Shown here: positions 1 to 8,672 of the stretch, piece by piece
Numbering within the stretch: position 1 is the stretch's first letter
Layout: each line of letters opens with the position of its first letter
NCBI GenBank assembly: GCA_023898685.1
Contig: CP060234.1
Location: 248,001 to 312,000, forward strand
Source: Phycisphaeraceae bacterium
GTDB lineage: Bacteria; Planctomycetota; Phycisphaerae; Phycisphaerales; UBA1924
Direction of reading: 5' to 3'
DNA: 64,000 bases
Position numbers and translations under genes: made by a program
Notes under the pieces: generated by a model
The model's input: the letters and a program-made list of their open reading frames with translations, nothing else
Database searches by the model: none
What the model was told of the DNA's origin: nothing

Positions 1-69
1 CAGCGCGGGCTTGAGGCCGGTGGCCCGTTCGCGAACTATTACAGGCAGATGCAGGCGCAGCTCCAGTGA
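1..69 (+). CDS. C-terminal end of a probable ABC exporter (partial)
   Basis: Only the last 22 codons lie in the window, ending in TGA at 67-69. The visible tail reads GGPFANYYRQMQ, which resembles the extreme C-terminus of fused ABC exporter subunits, where a Gly-Gly/Phe-Ala-x-Tyr-Tyr stretch follows the H-loop region. An exporter just upstream of a carbamoyltransferase cassette would fit polysaccharide or lipid export. The stretch is too short to exclude another family. Confidence 0.4.
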   Translation, partial: QRGLEAGGPFANYYRQMQAQLQ

Positions 70-109
70 GCGGGCGCCTCGGTGATCGAGGCTCCCGGAG
101 ACCATCGGC

Positions 110-1948
110 GTGACCACCATCCTGGGCATCTCGGCCTACTACCACGACGCGGCGGCGGCGGTGGTCGTCGACGGGGAGATCGTCGCGGCGGCGCAGGAGG
201 AGCGGTTCACGCGGGTCAAGCACGACCCGGGGTTTCCCTCGCACGCGATCGAGTATTGCCTCGAGGAAGCCGGGCTGAAGGCGGCGGACGTCGACCACGT
301 GGGGTTCTATGACAAGCCCCTGCTGAAGTTCGAGAGGCTGCTGGAGACGTACCTGGCGTATGCGCCGGCGGGGTTCGGCTCGTTCGTGAAGAGCATGCCG
401 AGTTGGCTTGGGGAGAAGCTGCACCTGCCCCGGAAGATCCGCAAGAACCTGGGCGGGTGGAACCGGCGGGGGATCGTGTTCGCCGAGCACCACCAGAGCC
501 ACGCGGCGAGCGCGTTCTATCCCAGCCCGTTCGACGAGGCGGCGGTGCTGACGCTCGATGGCGTAGGTGAGTGGACGACGACGAGCTTCGGCGTGGGGCG
601 AGGGAACCGGATCGAGCTGACACACGAGATCAGGTTCCCCCACTCGCTGGGGCTGCTGTACAGCGCGTTCACGTACTTCACCGGGTTCAAGGTCAACTCG
701 GGTGAGTACAAGCTGATGGGGCTGGCGCCGTACGGCGAACCGACCTTCGTCGAGCTGATCAAGAAGGAGATCGTGGACATCAAGCCGGACGGGTCGTTCC
801 GGCTGAACATGGACTATTTCAACTACTGCCAGGGCCTGACGATGACGAACGAGAGGTTCGCCGGGCTGTTCGGCGGACCAAGGCGGAAACCGGAGGACGT
901 GCTGACGCAGCGCGAGATGGACATGGCGGCGTCGGTGCAGGCTGTGACCGAGGAGATCATGCTGCGTGCGTCGGAGCACGTGCACGAGGTCACCGGGATG
1001 AAGCACCTGTGCCTGGCGGGGGGCGTGGCGCTGAACTGCGTGGGCAACGGGGAGATCCTGAGGCGTGGGCCTTTCGAGGACATCTGGATCCAGCCGGCGT
1101 CGGGGGACGCGGGCGGGGCGCTGGGGGTGGCGCTGCACATCTGGCATCAGATTCTGGGGAACGAGCGGACGGCGAGGAAGGGCGACTCGCAGCGGGGCTC
1201 GCAGCTTGGGCCGGCGTTTGGGGCGGAGGAGATCACGGCGTTCCTTGATCGCATCGGGGCGACGTACACGGCGTTCGATGACGACGAGGCGTTGGTCGAG
1301 CATGTGGCCGGGCTGATCGAGAACCAGCATGTTGTGGGCTGGTTCCAGGGGCGGATGGAGTTTGGGCCGAGGGCGCTGGGGAACCGGAGCATCCTGGGCG
1401 ATGCGAGGTCACGCGAGATGCAGGAGGTGATGAACCTCAAGATCAAGTTCCGCGAGTCGTTCCGGCCGTTCGCGCCGAGCGTCCTGGAGAGCAAGGTGCA
1501 CGAGTGGTTCGCGATGAAGGACGAGCAGCCCAGCCCCTACATGCTGCTGGTCGCCCCGGTGAGCGAGGACAGGCGGGTGGGGCTCAACGGGGAGATGGCG
1601 GCGGCGATTGGATTGGAAAAGCTGAAAGCGGCGCGATCGACGGTGCCGGCGATCACGCACGTGGACCACTCGGCGCGGGTGCAGACGGTGGACCCAGGGC
1701 GGAACGAGCGGTACACGAGGCTGCTCGAGGCGTTCGAGCGGCGGACCGGGTGCCCCGTGGTCATCAACACGAGCTTCAACGTGCGGGGCGAGCCGATCGT
1801 GTGCCGCCCCGAGCACGCGTACCGGTGCTTCATGGGGACGAACATGGACGCGCTGGTGCTCGGGAACGTGGTGCTGATGAAGAAGGACCAGGCGGGGGGG
1901 GATCGGGTGAGAGACGAGGCGTATCTGGCGCAGTTTGAGTTGGATTGA
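110..1948 (+). CDS. Carbamoyltransferase, NodU/CmcH family
   Basis: This 612-residue protein should transfer a carbamoyl group from carbamoyl phosphate to a hydroxyl on a sugar or secondary metabolite in the cytoplasm. The N-terminal TsaD/Kae1-like part starts with GISAYYHDAAAAVV and carries the metal-binding HHQSHAASAFY and the ATP-site stretch LAGGVALNCVGNG. The C-terminal part has WFQGRMEFGPRALGNRSIL and NTSFNVRGEPIV, as in NodU and TobZ. The start is GTG at 110, because the family begins exactly at this motif. SxtJ-like and DUF5989 genes follow, the usual partners of this subfamily in exopolysaccharide-type clusters. The physiological acceptor cannot be told from sequence. Confidence 0.93.
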   Translation: MTTILGISAYYHDAAAAVVVDGEIVAAAQEERFTRVKHDPGFPSHAIEYCLEEAGLKAADVDHVGFYDKPLLKFERLLETYLAYAPAGFGSFVKSMPSWLGEKLHLPRKIRKNLGGWNRRGIVFAEHHQSHAASAFYPSPFDEAAVLTLDGVGEWTTTSFGVGRGNRIELTHEIRFPHSLGLLYSAFTYFTGFKVNSGEYKLMGLAPYGEPTFVELIKKEIVDIKPDGSFRLNMDYFNYCQGLTMTNERFAGLFGGPRRKPEDVLTQREMDMAASVQAVTEEIMLRASEHVHEVTGMKHLCLAGGVALNCVGNGEILRRGPFEDIWIQPASGDAGGALGVALHIWHQILGNERTARKGDSQRGSQLGPAFGAEEITAFLDRIGATYTAFDDDEALVEHVAGLIENQHVVGWFQGRMEFGPRALGNRSILGDARSREMQEVMNLKIKFRESFRPFAPSVLESKVHEWFAMKDEQPSPYMLLVAPVSEDRRVGLNGEMAAAIGLEKLKAARSTVPAITHVDHSARVQTVDPGRNERYTRLLEAFERRTGCPVVINTSFNVRGEPIVCRPEHAYRCFMGTNMDALVLGNVVLMKKDQAGGDRVRDEAYLAQFELD

Positions 1949-1972
1949 CATGGTGTGTGCGGTAAGCAATCT

Positions 1973-2076
1973 CGGGTGCCACGACTCGCCGTCTTCGGCG
2001 CAGTCGTGCCATCGTGTCGACTGCGATGGCCTCGCCAAAGCACTGCTGCGCCGGGGACGGAGAGCAGTGGCACCCG
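1973..2076. repeat. Three-hairpin interspersed repeat, family A, copy 1
   Basis: The 104-bp element is bounded by a perfect 10-bp inverted repeat (CGGGTGCCAC at 1973-1982, GTGGCACCCG at 2067-2076). Inside are three hairpins: CACGACT/AGTCGTG (1980-1986 with 2002-2008), GCCATCG/CGATGGC (2008-2014 with 2024-2030) and CACTGCT/AGCAGTG (2041-2047 with 2063-2069). Related copies lie at 5360-5468 in the opposite orientation and at 63768-63870. It separates the carbamoyltransferase from its SxtJ partner. Confidence 0.9.
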
Positions 2077-2132
2077 GACACGGCCGGGACGGCCATGGCA
2101 CACGGGAGAATGGGGAATGAGAGCGAGGAGTG

Positions 2133-2149
2133 ACGGGCCGGAAGCCCGT
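2133..2149. repeat. Short hairpin ACGGGC/GCCCGT
   Basis: A 6-bp stem (2133-2138 with 2144-2149) encloses the loop CGGAA. It lies between family A copy 1 and the SxtJ-like gene. From memory, similar GGGACGGGCTTCC-type motifs recur in planctomycete intergenic DNA. No second copy is seen in this window. Confidence 0.4.
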
Positions 2150-2172
2150 CCCACTAGTTGGGGTAGTCTGGA

Positions 2173-2721
2173 TTGACAAAGAAGCAGGACATCTCGACGA
2201 CCGACGCGCTCGTGTTCGCGGGGCTGTGGGTGGTGTTCTTCGTGCTGCTCGCGGCGCTGGCGTGGTGGTCGCCGCGGGCGTTTGTCGGGGCGGCGGTGTT
2301 CACCGGCGCGACGGCGCTCGTGTCGATCGCATTTAACTCGGAGATCCCGAGGGGGCGGCAGGGGCGGGCGATCGCGTTCCCGGCAGGGCTCATGGCGCTG
2401 TGGTTCGCGGCGGGGCTGTCGGGCGGGGCGGCGGCGGTCGGGCTGATCGTGATCGGCGTGGTCGGGGCGGGCGTGATGCTCGCGTCACGCCCGCTTGCCA
2501 CGGGGCTGCGGGCGTTCTGGATGGACGCGGGGGCGCCGATCGGGTGGACGGTGTCGGCTGTGCTGCTCGCGGTGGTTTACTTCATCGTGATCACGCCGAT
2601 CGGGCTGGTGCGTCGGATGGGCGGGGGCGATACGCTCCAGCGGCGGTTCGACGACGGGCCGACCTACTGGATCGAGCGGAATCAGCCGTACAACAAGCGG
2701 CGCGAGTACCGGCAATACTGA
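2173..2721 (+). CDS. SxtJ-like membrane protein
   Basis: This 182-residue protein has three to four hydrophobic segments (about residues 13-32, 36-55, 70-100 and 118-142) and a charged C-terminal tail with many Tyr and Arg. The pattern and position match the SxtJ family, membrane proteins of unknown activity encoded after NodU/CmcH-type carbamoyltransferases. The only in-frame start is TTG at 2173, since no ATG or GTG gives a sensible N-terminus. A repeat-rich gap of 224 bp separates it from the carbamoyltransferase, and the DUF5989 gene follows after 31 bp. The family call rests on context and topology more than on residue motifs. Confidence 0.75.
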   Translation: MTKKQDISTTDALVFAGLWVVFFVLLAALAWWSPRAFVGAAVFTGATALVSIAFNSEIPRGRQGRAIAFPAGLMALWFAAGLSGGAAAVGLIVIGVVGAGVMLASRPLATGLRAFWMDAGAPIGWTVSAVLLAVVYFIVITPIGLVRRMGGGDTLQRRFDDGPTYWIERNQPYNKRREYRQY

Positions 2722-2752
2722 GCGTCGATCGAAGACTCTCGCGGACGACACC

Positions 2753-2959
2753 ATGACCGACCCGGACCACCAGCCCACGCCCCAACCCGAGCAGGACGGC
2801 GACGATCAGAACGTCGGCCTCGCCCGCGAGTTGATCGAGTTGATCCTCCACAACAAGAAGTGGTGGCTGGTGCCGGTGATCCTGGCGTTGCTCGTCATCG
2901 GCCTGCTCGCGGTGCTGGGGTCATCGGCGCTGGCGCCGTTCATCTACCCGTTGTTCTGA
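2753..2959 (+). CDS. DUF5989 family small membrane protein
   Basis: This 68-residue protein has an acidic, Gln-rich N-terminus, an amphipathic stretch ARELIELILHNKKWWLVPV and one hydrophobic helix (about residues 39-66) ending in FIYPLF. That arrangement, with a Lys-Trp-Trp just before the membrane helix, is characteristic of DUF5989, a small partner gene found with SxtJ and carbamoyltransferase genes. The function is unknown; it may anchor or scaffold the modification machinery at the membrane. It starts at ATG 2753 and ends the cassette. Confidence 0.8.
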   Translation: MTDPDHQPTPQPEQDGDDQNVGLARELIELILHNKKWWLVPVILALLVIGLLAVLGSSALAPFIYPLF

Positions 2960-3045
2960 GCGGGGATCGGCGATCAGGGATCGGGGTTGTGCGTGCGCTG
3001 CACGCGGGCGCGCCACCCGGGCGCGACAGGGTCGGACCGGACCGG

Positions 3046-3051
3046 TATCCT
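3046..3051 (+). promoter_or_regulatory. -10-like hexamer TATCCT upstream of the GH2 gene
   Basis: TATCCT matches the hexamer seen before many genes in this window. It lies 37 bases before the start at 3089, leaving room for a short leader that carries a strong GGGAGG ribosome-binding site. Confidence 0.4.
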
Positions 3052-3088
3052 GTGAGCCGCGGGTTGCGCACGCCGCGGGAGGATGCAC

Positions 3089-5344
3089 ATGCAGTTCCAG
3101 GTCCATCGCTCGGTCGCTCTGTCGGTCCTCTTCACAGGGGTGACGATCGCGTTTGCCTCGCCGCCGGTGCATCCGCCGATCGAGACGCGGTGGGCCGAGG
3201 AGGTGTCTGCGGACCAGCCCTGGCCCGAGTATCCGCGGCCCCAGATGGTGCGGAAGGACTGGGTGAACCTGAACGGGCGATGGGCCTACGCGATCACGCC
3301 GCGGGGCGGGGACCGTCCCGAGAAGTGGGACGGCGAGATCGTTGTGCCGTTCTGCGCCGAGTCGATGCTCAGCGGCGTGGGGCGCGAGGTTGGGCCCGAC
3401 AACGAGCTGTGGTATCGCCGCACATTCGACCGCCCTGAGACGCCGGTCGGCGGGCGGGTGCTGCTGCACTTCGGCGCCGTGGACTGGCGGGCGACCGTGT
3501 CGGTGAACGGCCATGAGGTCGGCTCGCACGAGGGCGGCTACGACGCGTTCACGTTCGACATTGCTGACGCGCTCGTGCCCGGCCAGAACGAGCTCGTCGT
3601 CCGCGTGTGGGACCCCACCGACACCGGCACGCAGCCCCGCGGCAAGCAGGTGCGCGATCCGCACGGCATCTGGTACACCGCCGTGACCGGGATCTGGCAG
3701 ACGGTCTGGCTCGAGCCCGTGCCGGCCGCGTCGATCGCCTCGCTGACCATCACGCCCCTGTTCGATGCGAACGCGATTCGGGTGGACGTTGAGACGCGGG
3801 GCAACGCGGACGACCTCGACGCGGTGCTGATCGCGAAGCTCGGCGGGGCGGCCTACCGCGTCTCGGCGGGGACGCGGCGGACGATCTACCTGCATCCCGA
3901 AGACCCGATCCCGGCCTGGACGCCCGATCACCCCACTCTGCACGAGTTCACCATCTCGCTGGCCGATCGCTCGGGCGACAACATCGACCAGGTCGCGAGC
4001 TACTTCGGCTTCCGTTCCATCGAGATCCGTCCCGACAAGGAAGGCGTCAATCGGCTCTGCCTCAACGGCGAGCCCTTGTTCGAATTCGGCCCGCTCGACC
4101 AGGGCTGGTGGCCCGACGGGCTGTACACCGCGCCGACCGACGACGCCCTGCGTTCGGACATCGAGGCCACCAAGCGGCTCGGGTTCAACATGATCCGCAA
4201 GCACGTGAAGGTCGAGCCCGCGCGGTGGTATACGTGGTGCGACCAGCTCGGCATCATGGTCTGGCAGGACATGCCCTCCGGAGACCGGTACATCCACGGC
4301 GACATGCCGGACATCACGCGGACGGCGCAGTCGGGCGAGACCTACGAGCGTGAGCTTCGGGCGATCATCGGCGAGCACGCGAGCAACCCCTGCATCGTGG
4401 TGTGGGTGCCGTACAACGAGGGCTGGGGGCAGTGGGACACGGCGCGGATCGCGGGGATGGTCAAGCAACTTGACCCCACCCGGCTCGTGGACGCCGCCAG
4501 CGGGTGGACCGACCGGGGCGTGGGCGACCTACACGACGTCCACGTCTACCCGGGGCCCGGGATGGCGCCGGTCGAGTCGGACCGGGCCTCGGTGCTGGGT
4601 GAGTTCGGGGGGCTGGGGCTGCCGATGCCCGGGCATCTGTGGCAGGAGAACGACAACTGGGGGTATCGCGCGTACGACTCCCAGGACGCGCTGACGGACG
4701 CCTACGTCGAGCTGCTCGAGCAGACGCACCGGCTGATCGGCAGCGGGCTCGCGGCGGCGGTGTACACGCAGACAACCGACGTCGAGGGCGAGGTGAACGG
4801 GCTGATGACGTACGACCGCGAGGTGATCAAGCCCGATCCGGAGCGTGTCCGGGCCGCGGCGCTGAAGCTGTACACGCCGCCACCCGTCGTCGAGGCGATC
4901 GTGCCCACGTCGGAAAACGCCAACGTGCTGTGGCGGTATGCGACTACGGACCCGGGCCCCGGTTGGGAGAAGCCCGGCTTCGACGACTCGGCCTGGGAGA
5001 TCGGGCGGGGCGGGTTCGGCACGAAGGGCACGCCCGGGGCGTCGATCGGCACGACATGGAACGGGAACGAAATCTGGGTGCGGCGGACGTTTGCACTGGG
5101 CGAAGTGCCGGCACATGTGGAGCTTCTGATCCACCACGACGAGGACGCCGAGGTGTACCTCAACGGAGTGGAGGCGGCGGCGTTGAAGGGGTATGTCACG
5201 TCGTACTTCACGACGCCGATCGCGAAGGAGGCCGCGGGGGCGCTGCACGAGGGGGCCAACCTGATGGCGATCCACTGCCGGAACACGGGGGGTGGGCAGT
5301 CCATCGATGCGGGGCTGGTCTCGGTGGAGGAGGGGAGACGGTAG
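3089..5344 (+). CDS. Secreted glycoside hydrolase family 2 protein
   Basis: This 751-residue exo-glycosidase probably removes terminal beta-linked sugars (galactose, glucuronate or mannose) outside the cytoplasm. After a signal peptide ending near ASP come a GH2 jelly-roll sugar-binding domain (about 50-200), an Ig-like domain (about 205-300) and a TIM barrel (about 305-585). The acid/base is E444 in PYNEGWGQWD and the nucleophile is E505 in VLGEFGG. A C-terminal beta-sandwich (about 605-750) resembles a galactose-binding fold. Start 3089 is preferred over ATG 3083 because GGGAGG at 3077-3082 then has a 6-base spacer. Substrate is not resolved; the next gene, GH127, suggests plant or algal polysaccharide. 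Confidence 0.88.
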   Translation: MQFQVHRSVALSVLFTGVTIAFASPPVHPPIETRWAEEVSADQPWPEYPRPQMVRKDWVNLNGRWAYAITPRGGDRPEKWDGEIVVPFCAESMLSGVGREVGPDNELWYRRTFDRPETPVGGRVLLHFGAVDWRATVSVNGHEVGSHEGGYDAFTFDIADALVPGQNELVVRVWDPTDTGTQPRGKQVRDPHGIWYTAVTGIWQTVWLEPVPAASIASLTITPLFDANAIRVDVETRGNADDLDAVLIAKLGGAAYRVSAGTRRTIYLHPEDPIPAWTPDHPTLHEFTISLADRSGDNIDQVASYFGFRSIEIRPDKEGVNRLCLNGEPLFEFGPLDQGWWPDGLYTAPTDDALRSDIEATKRLGFNMIRKHVKVEPARWYTWCDQLGIMVWQDMPSGDRYIHGDMPDITRTAQSGETYERELRAIIGEHASNPCIVVWVPYNEGWGQWDTARIAGMVKQLDPTRLVDAASGWTDRGVGDLHDVHVYPGPGMAPVESDRASVLGEFGGLGLPMPGHLWQENDNWGYRAYDSQDALTDAYVELLEQTHRLIGSGLAAAVYTQTTDVEGEVNGLMTYDREVIKPDPERVRAAALKLYTPPPVVEAIVPTSENANVLWRYATTDPGPGWEKPGFDDSAWEIGRGGFGTKGTPGASIGTTWNGNEIWVRRTFALGEVPAHVELLIHHDEDAEVYLNGVEAAALKGYVTSYFTTPIAKEAAGALHEGANLMAIHCRNTGGGQSIDAGLVSVEEGRR

Positions 5345-5359
5345 GACGGGGGTCACCGG

Positions 5360-5468
5360 CGGGTGCCCGGTGCCACTGCTCGCCGTCCTCGGCGCAGCAG
5401 TGCTTCGGAAGCCCACCGCACGTCATGCGGTGGCACGACTGCGCCGAGGACGGCGAGTCGTGGCACCC
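5360..5468. repeat. Three-hairpin interspersed repeat, family A, copy 2
   Basis: This copy is inverted relative to copies 1 and 3. The hairpins are CACTGCT/AGCAGTG (5374-5380 with 5396-5402), CCACCGCA/TGCGGTGG (5413-5420 with 5426-5433, loop CGTCA) and CACGACT/AGTCGTG (5434-5440 with 5456-5462). The middle stem differs in sequence from copy 1 but remains fully paired. Confidence 0.9.
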
Positions 5469-5553
5469 TCGCTCGCGCGTGCCCACGTCCCTCACCGTAT
5501 TCTGAGGACGTGCCTGGGCTTCGCTTGGGAATGTCACCCACATGGAGATCGCC

Positions 5554-7986
5554 ATGTCGCTCGACCAACTCGTTCTGATCGCCTCGGCCCTCGTGCTGTC
5601 TGCCGCGTCCGGCGTGTTCGCGGGGGAGGCGGACCGGCTGACGCCCGTGCCGTTCACGCACGTGCACATCGATGACGCGTTCTGGGCGCCCAGACTCGAG
5701 ACGAACCGGGAGACGACCGTCCGCTACTGCTTCGAGAAGTGCGAGGAGACGGGGCGGATCGACAACTTCGCGAAGGCGGCGGGGCTGGAGGAAGGTCCGT
5801 TCATAGGCCGGCGGTACGACGACTCGGACGTGTACAAGGTGATCGAGGGGGCCGCGTATTCGCTCGCGGTGAAGCGCGACCCGAAGCTGGAGGCGTACCT
5901 CGACGGGCTGATCGCGAAGATCGCGGGGGCGCAGGAGGACGACGGGTACCTGTACACGACGCGGACGATCGACCCGAAGAATCCCGCGCCGAACGCGGGT
6001 GATGGTCGCTGGTCGTACGTGGCGCAGAGCCACGAGCTGTACAACGTGGGGCACATGTACGAGGCGGCGGTCGCGTACTACGAGGCGACCGGGAAGCGAT
6101 CGCTGCTGGACGTCGCGATCAAGAGCGCCGACCTGATCGACCGCACCTTTGGCCCTGGCAAGCGGCAGGACCCTCCGGGGCACGAGGAGATCGAGATCGG
6201 GCTGGTGAAGCTCTACCGGGTGACCGGGGAGAAGAAGTACCTCGATCTCGCGAAGTTCTTCATCGAGCGACGCGGAAGGGCCGAGGGGCGAGAGAAGCTG
6301 TACGGCTGGTACTCGCAGGACAACAAGCCCGTTGAAGAGCAGGCCGAGCCCGAGGGGCACGCGGTGCGGGCGATGTACCTGTACAGCGGGATGGCCGATG
6401 TCGCGGCGGCGACGGGCGACGAGGGTTACATCAAGACGCTCGACCGGATCTGGGAGAGCATGGTCTCGACCAGGCTCGCGCTGACGGGAGGGGTGGGGGC
6501 ACGGGCGTCGGGCGAGGCGTTCGGCGACGCGTACGAGCTGCCGAATCAGAGCGCGTACAACGAGACCTGCGCCGCGGTGGGCAACGCGTTGTGGAACGAG
6601 CGGATGGGCCTGCTGCACCGCGACGGGAAGTACTTCGACGTGCTCGAGCGGGTGCTCTACAACGGGTTCCTCTCGGGCGTGTCGCTCTCGGGCGACCGGT
6701 TCTTCTACCCCAACCCGCTGGCGAGCGGCGGGACGTACGAACGCAGCCCCTGGTTCGACTGCTCGTGCTGCCCGGTGAACGTGGTGCGGTTCGTGCCGTC
6801 GATCGCGGGGTATGTGTTCGCGCACGACGACGATGGGGTGTATGTCAATCTCTACGTGGGGTGTAAGGGCGAGATCGACCTGGGCGGGAACCACGTGACG
6901 ATCACGCAGAAAACGGAGTATCCCTGGGACGGGCGGGTGGATATCTCGGTCGAGGCGTCGCGGGGCGGGCGGTTCCCGCTGCACCTGCGCGTGCCGGGCT
7001 GGGCTCAGGGAAGGCCCGTGCCCAGCGATCTCTACACGTACACCGACGGCGGCTCGGGCTCTACCTCTGAGGGGGGCTTCTCGCTCTCGGTCAACGGGGA
7101 GCGGATCAGTACGCCGCCGATCGAGCACGGTTATGTGACCTGTGCGAGAACCTGGCAGCCCGGCGACGTGGTGACGATCGATTTCGACATGCCGGTGCAC
7201 CGCGTGCGGGCGAACGCGAAGGTGGCGGACGACCGGGGGCTGCTGGCGTTCGAGCGGGGGCCGATCGTCTACTGCCTCGAGGCAATCGACAACGGGGGAC
7301 ACGTGCGGAATCTGTGGATCCCCGAGGACGGGTCACACAAGGTCGAGCGCGAGCCCGGCTTGCTTGGAGGGGTGACCACGATCGGGGGCAAGGCGTTCGC
7401 ATTGCGAAAGGACAACGATGGGCGCGTCGAGTCGGTGCCGGTCACCTTCAAGGCCGTCCCGTACGAGGCGTGGGCGAACCGGGGGACCGGCGAGATGGCC
7501 GTTTGGATACCGACCAAGGCCGACCTCGCCGAGGCGTTGCCCGACCCGACGCTCGCAAGCCGGAGCAAGGCAAGCACATCGCACTGCTGGTCGACCGATT
7601 CGCCGATGGCGGTGAACGACCAGCGCGAGCCGGGCTCGAGCGGGGACGGGACGATCCCGCGCCTGACCTGGTGGGACCACAAGGGGACGACGGAGTGGGT
7701 GCAGCTCGACTTCCCGGAGGCAAGCGACGTCTCGTGGATGGAGGTCTACTGGTTCGATGACACGGGCGTCGGCGAGTGCCGGGTGCCGGAATCGTGGCGT
7801 GTGCTGGTGCGGGACGGCGGGGCGTGGCGGCCTGTTCAGACGAAAACGACGCCCGGTGTGGCGCTGAACCGGTTCAACCGGGTCGAGTTCGACGGGGTGA
7901 AGACCGACGCGGTGCGGCTCGAGGCGAAGCTCCAGATAGACTACAGCGGTGGTGTTCTCGAATGGCGGGTCGGGAACAATGAGTAA
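5554..7986 (+). CDS. Secreted GH127 beta-L-arabinofuranosidase-like protein
   Basis: This 810-residue enzyme probably releases L-arabinofuranose from plant-type glycans. A signal peptide (MSLDQLVLIASALVLSAASG) precedes an alpha/alpha barrel of the DUF1680/GH127 type. The zinc-thiolate catalytic set is visible: E341 and C343 in YNETC, and C409-C410 in CSCCPVN, one of which is the nucleophile in characterised family members. A beta-sandwich follows (about 510-660), and the last 150 residues look like an F5/8-type C carbohydrate-binding domain. Start 5554 is preferred to ATG 5542 because GGAG at 5544-5547 sits 6 bases upstream. The gene sits between a GH2 enzyme and eda-kdgK, suggesting one glycan-use locus. 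Confidence 0.9.
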   Translation: MSLDQLVLIASALVLSAASGVFAGEADRLTPVPFTHVHIDDAFWAPRLETNRETTVRYCFEKCEETGRIDNFAKAAGLEEGPFIGRRYDDSDVYKVIEGAAYSLAVKRDPKLEAYLDGLIAKIAGAQEDDGYLYTTRTIDPKNPAPNAGDGRWSYVAQSHELYNVGHMYEAAVAYYEATGKRSLLDVAIKSADLIDRTFGPGKRQDPPGHEEIEIGLVKLYRVTGEKKYLDLAKFFIERRGRAEGREKLYGWYSQDNKPVEEQAEPEGHAVRAMYLYSGMADVAAATGDEGYIKTLDRIWESMVSTRLALTGGVGARASGEAFGDAYELPNQSAYNETCAAVGNALWNERMGLLHRDGKYFDVLERVLYNGFLSGVSLSGDRFFYPNPLASGGTYERSPWFDCSCCPVNVVRFVPSIAGYVFAHDDDGVYVNLYVGCKGEIDLGGNHVTITQKTEYPWDGRVDISVEASRGGRFPLHLRVPGWAQGRPVPSDLYTYTDGGSGSTSEGGFSLSVNGERISTPPIEHGYVTCARTWQPGDVVTIDFDMPVHRVRANAKVADDRGLLAFERGPIVYCLEAIDNGGHVRNLWIPEDGSHKVEREPGLLGGVTTIGGKAFALRKDNDGRVESVPVTFKAVPYEAWANRGTGEMAVWIPTKADLAEALPDPTLASRSKASTSHCWSTDSPMAVNDQREPGSSGDGTIPRLTWWDHKGTTEWVQLDFPEASDVSWMEVYWFDDTGVGECRVPESWRVLVRDGGAWRPVQTKTTPGVALNRFNRVEFDGVKTDAVRLEAKLQIDYSGGVLEWRVGNNE

Positions 7987-8021
7987 AGCCCGGGCGGACA
8001 CCGGGCCCGGGAGCCGACGGC

Positions 8022-8672
8022 ATGCACAAGGTTGTTGAGCAGATCATCGACGCGGGGAGCGTCGCGGTCATCCGCATCAAGGAACCGGACCGGGTGGCGC
8101 CCGCGATCGAGGCGCTGCTCGAGGGGGGCGTGCGGGGCATCGAGATCACGATGACGGTACCCGGGGCGATCGAGCAGATCGCGAAGGCGGCGGCACGGTT
8201 CGGTGATTCGATCCTGCTGGGCGTGGGCTCGGTGGTGGAGGTCGCGCAGGCGGACGCGGCGATCGGGGCGGGGGCGCGGTTCGTCGTCGGGCCGGCGACG
8301 GTGCCCGAGGTCGTGACGCACTGCGTGGGCAAGGGCGTTCCGGTGATGCCCGGGGTGTACACGCCAAGCGAGATCCTCGCGGCGAGCCGGCTGGGGGCGG
8401 AGGTCGTCAAGGTCTTCCCGGCGGACGGGCTGGGGCCCAAGTACATCAAGAACGTGCTGGCGCCGCTGCCCTGGCTCAAGCTCATGCCGACCGGCGGCGT
8501 GACCCCCGAGAACGCGGGCGAGTGGATCGCGGCGGGGGCGAGCGTGCTTGGGCTCGGGTCGGCCCTGGTCAACCCGGGTGTGGTGGCGAAGGGCGACTGG
8601 GCGGAGATCACGAGACGGGCGAAGACGCTCATGGACAACATCAAGACGGCCCGGGGCGGGAGCGCAGGATGA
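8022..8672 (+). CDS. eda: KDPG/KHG aldolase
   Basis: This 216-residue class I aldolase cleaves 2-keto-3-deoxy-6-phosphogluconate to pyruvate and glyceraldehyde 3-phosphate, and may also act on 4-hydroxy-2-oxoglutarate. E41 in GIEITMTVP and the Schiff-base lysine K130 in VVKVFPAD match the family, as does the phosphate-binding TGGV stretch. The length is typical. The last four bases overlap the start of the downstream kinase (ATGA), so the two proteins are probably made together and catalyse consecutive steps of 2-keto-3-deoxygluconate breakdown. Confidence 0.94.
   Translation: MHKVVEQIIDAGSVAVIRIKEPDRVAPAIEALLEGGVRGIEITMTVPGAIEQIAKAAARFGDSILLGVGSVVEVAQADAAIGAGARFVVGPATVPEVVTHCVGKGVPVMPGVYTPSEILAASRLGAEVVKVFPADGLGPKYIKNVLAPLPWLKLMPTGGVTPENAGEWIAAGASVLGLGSALVNPGVVAKGDWAEITRRAKTLMDNIKTARGGSAG

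Noticed and set aside
1973..2076. Family A repeat as a tRNA or small coding gene
   Set aside because: It lacks tRNA consensus positions such as a T-loop GTTCGA, and peptide readings through it follow the hairpin units rather than codon-level conservation.
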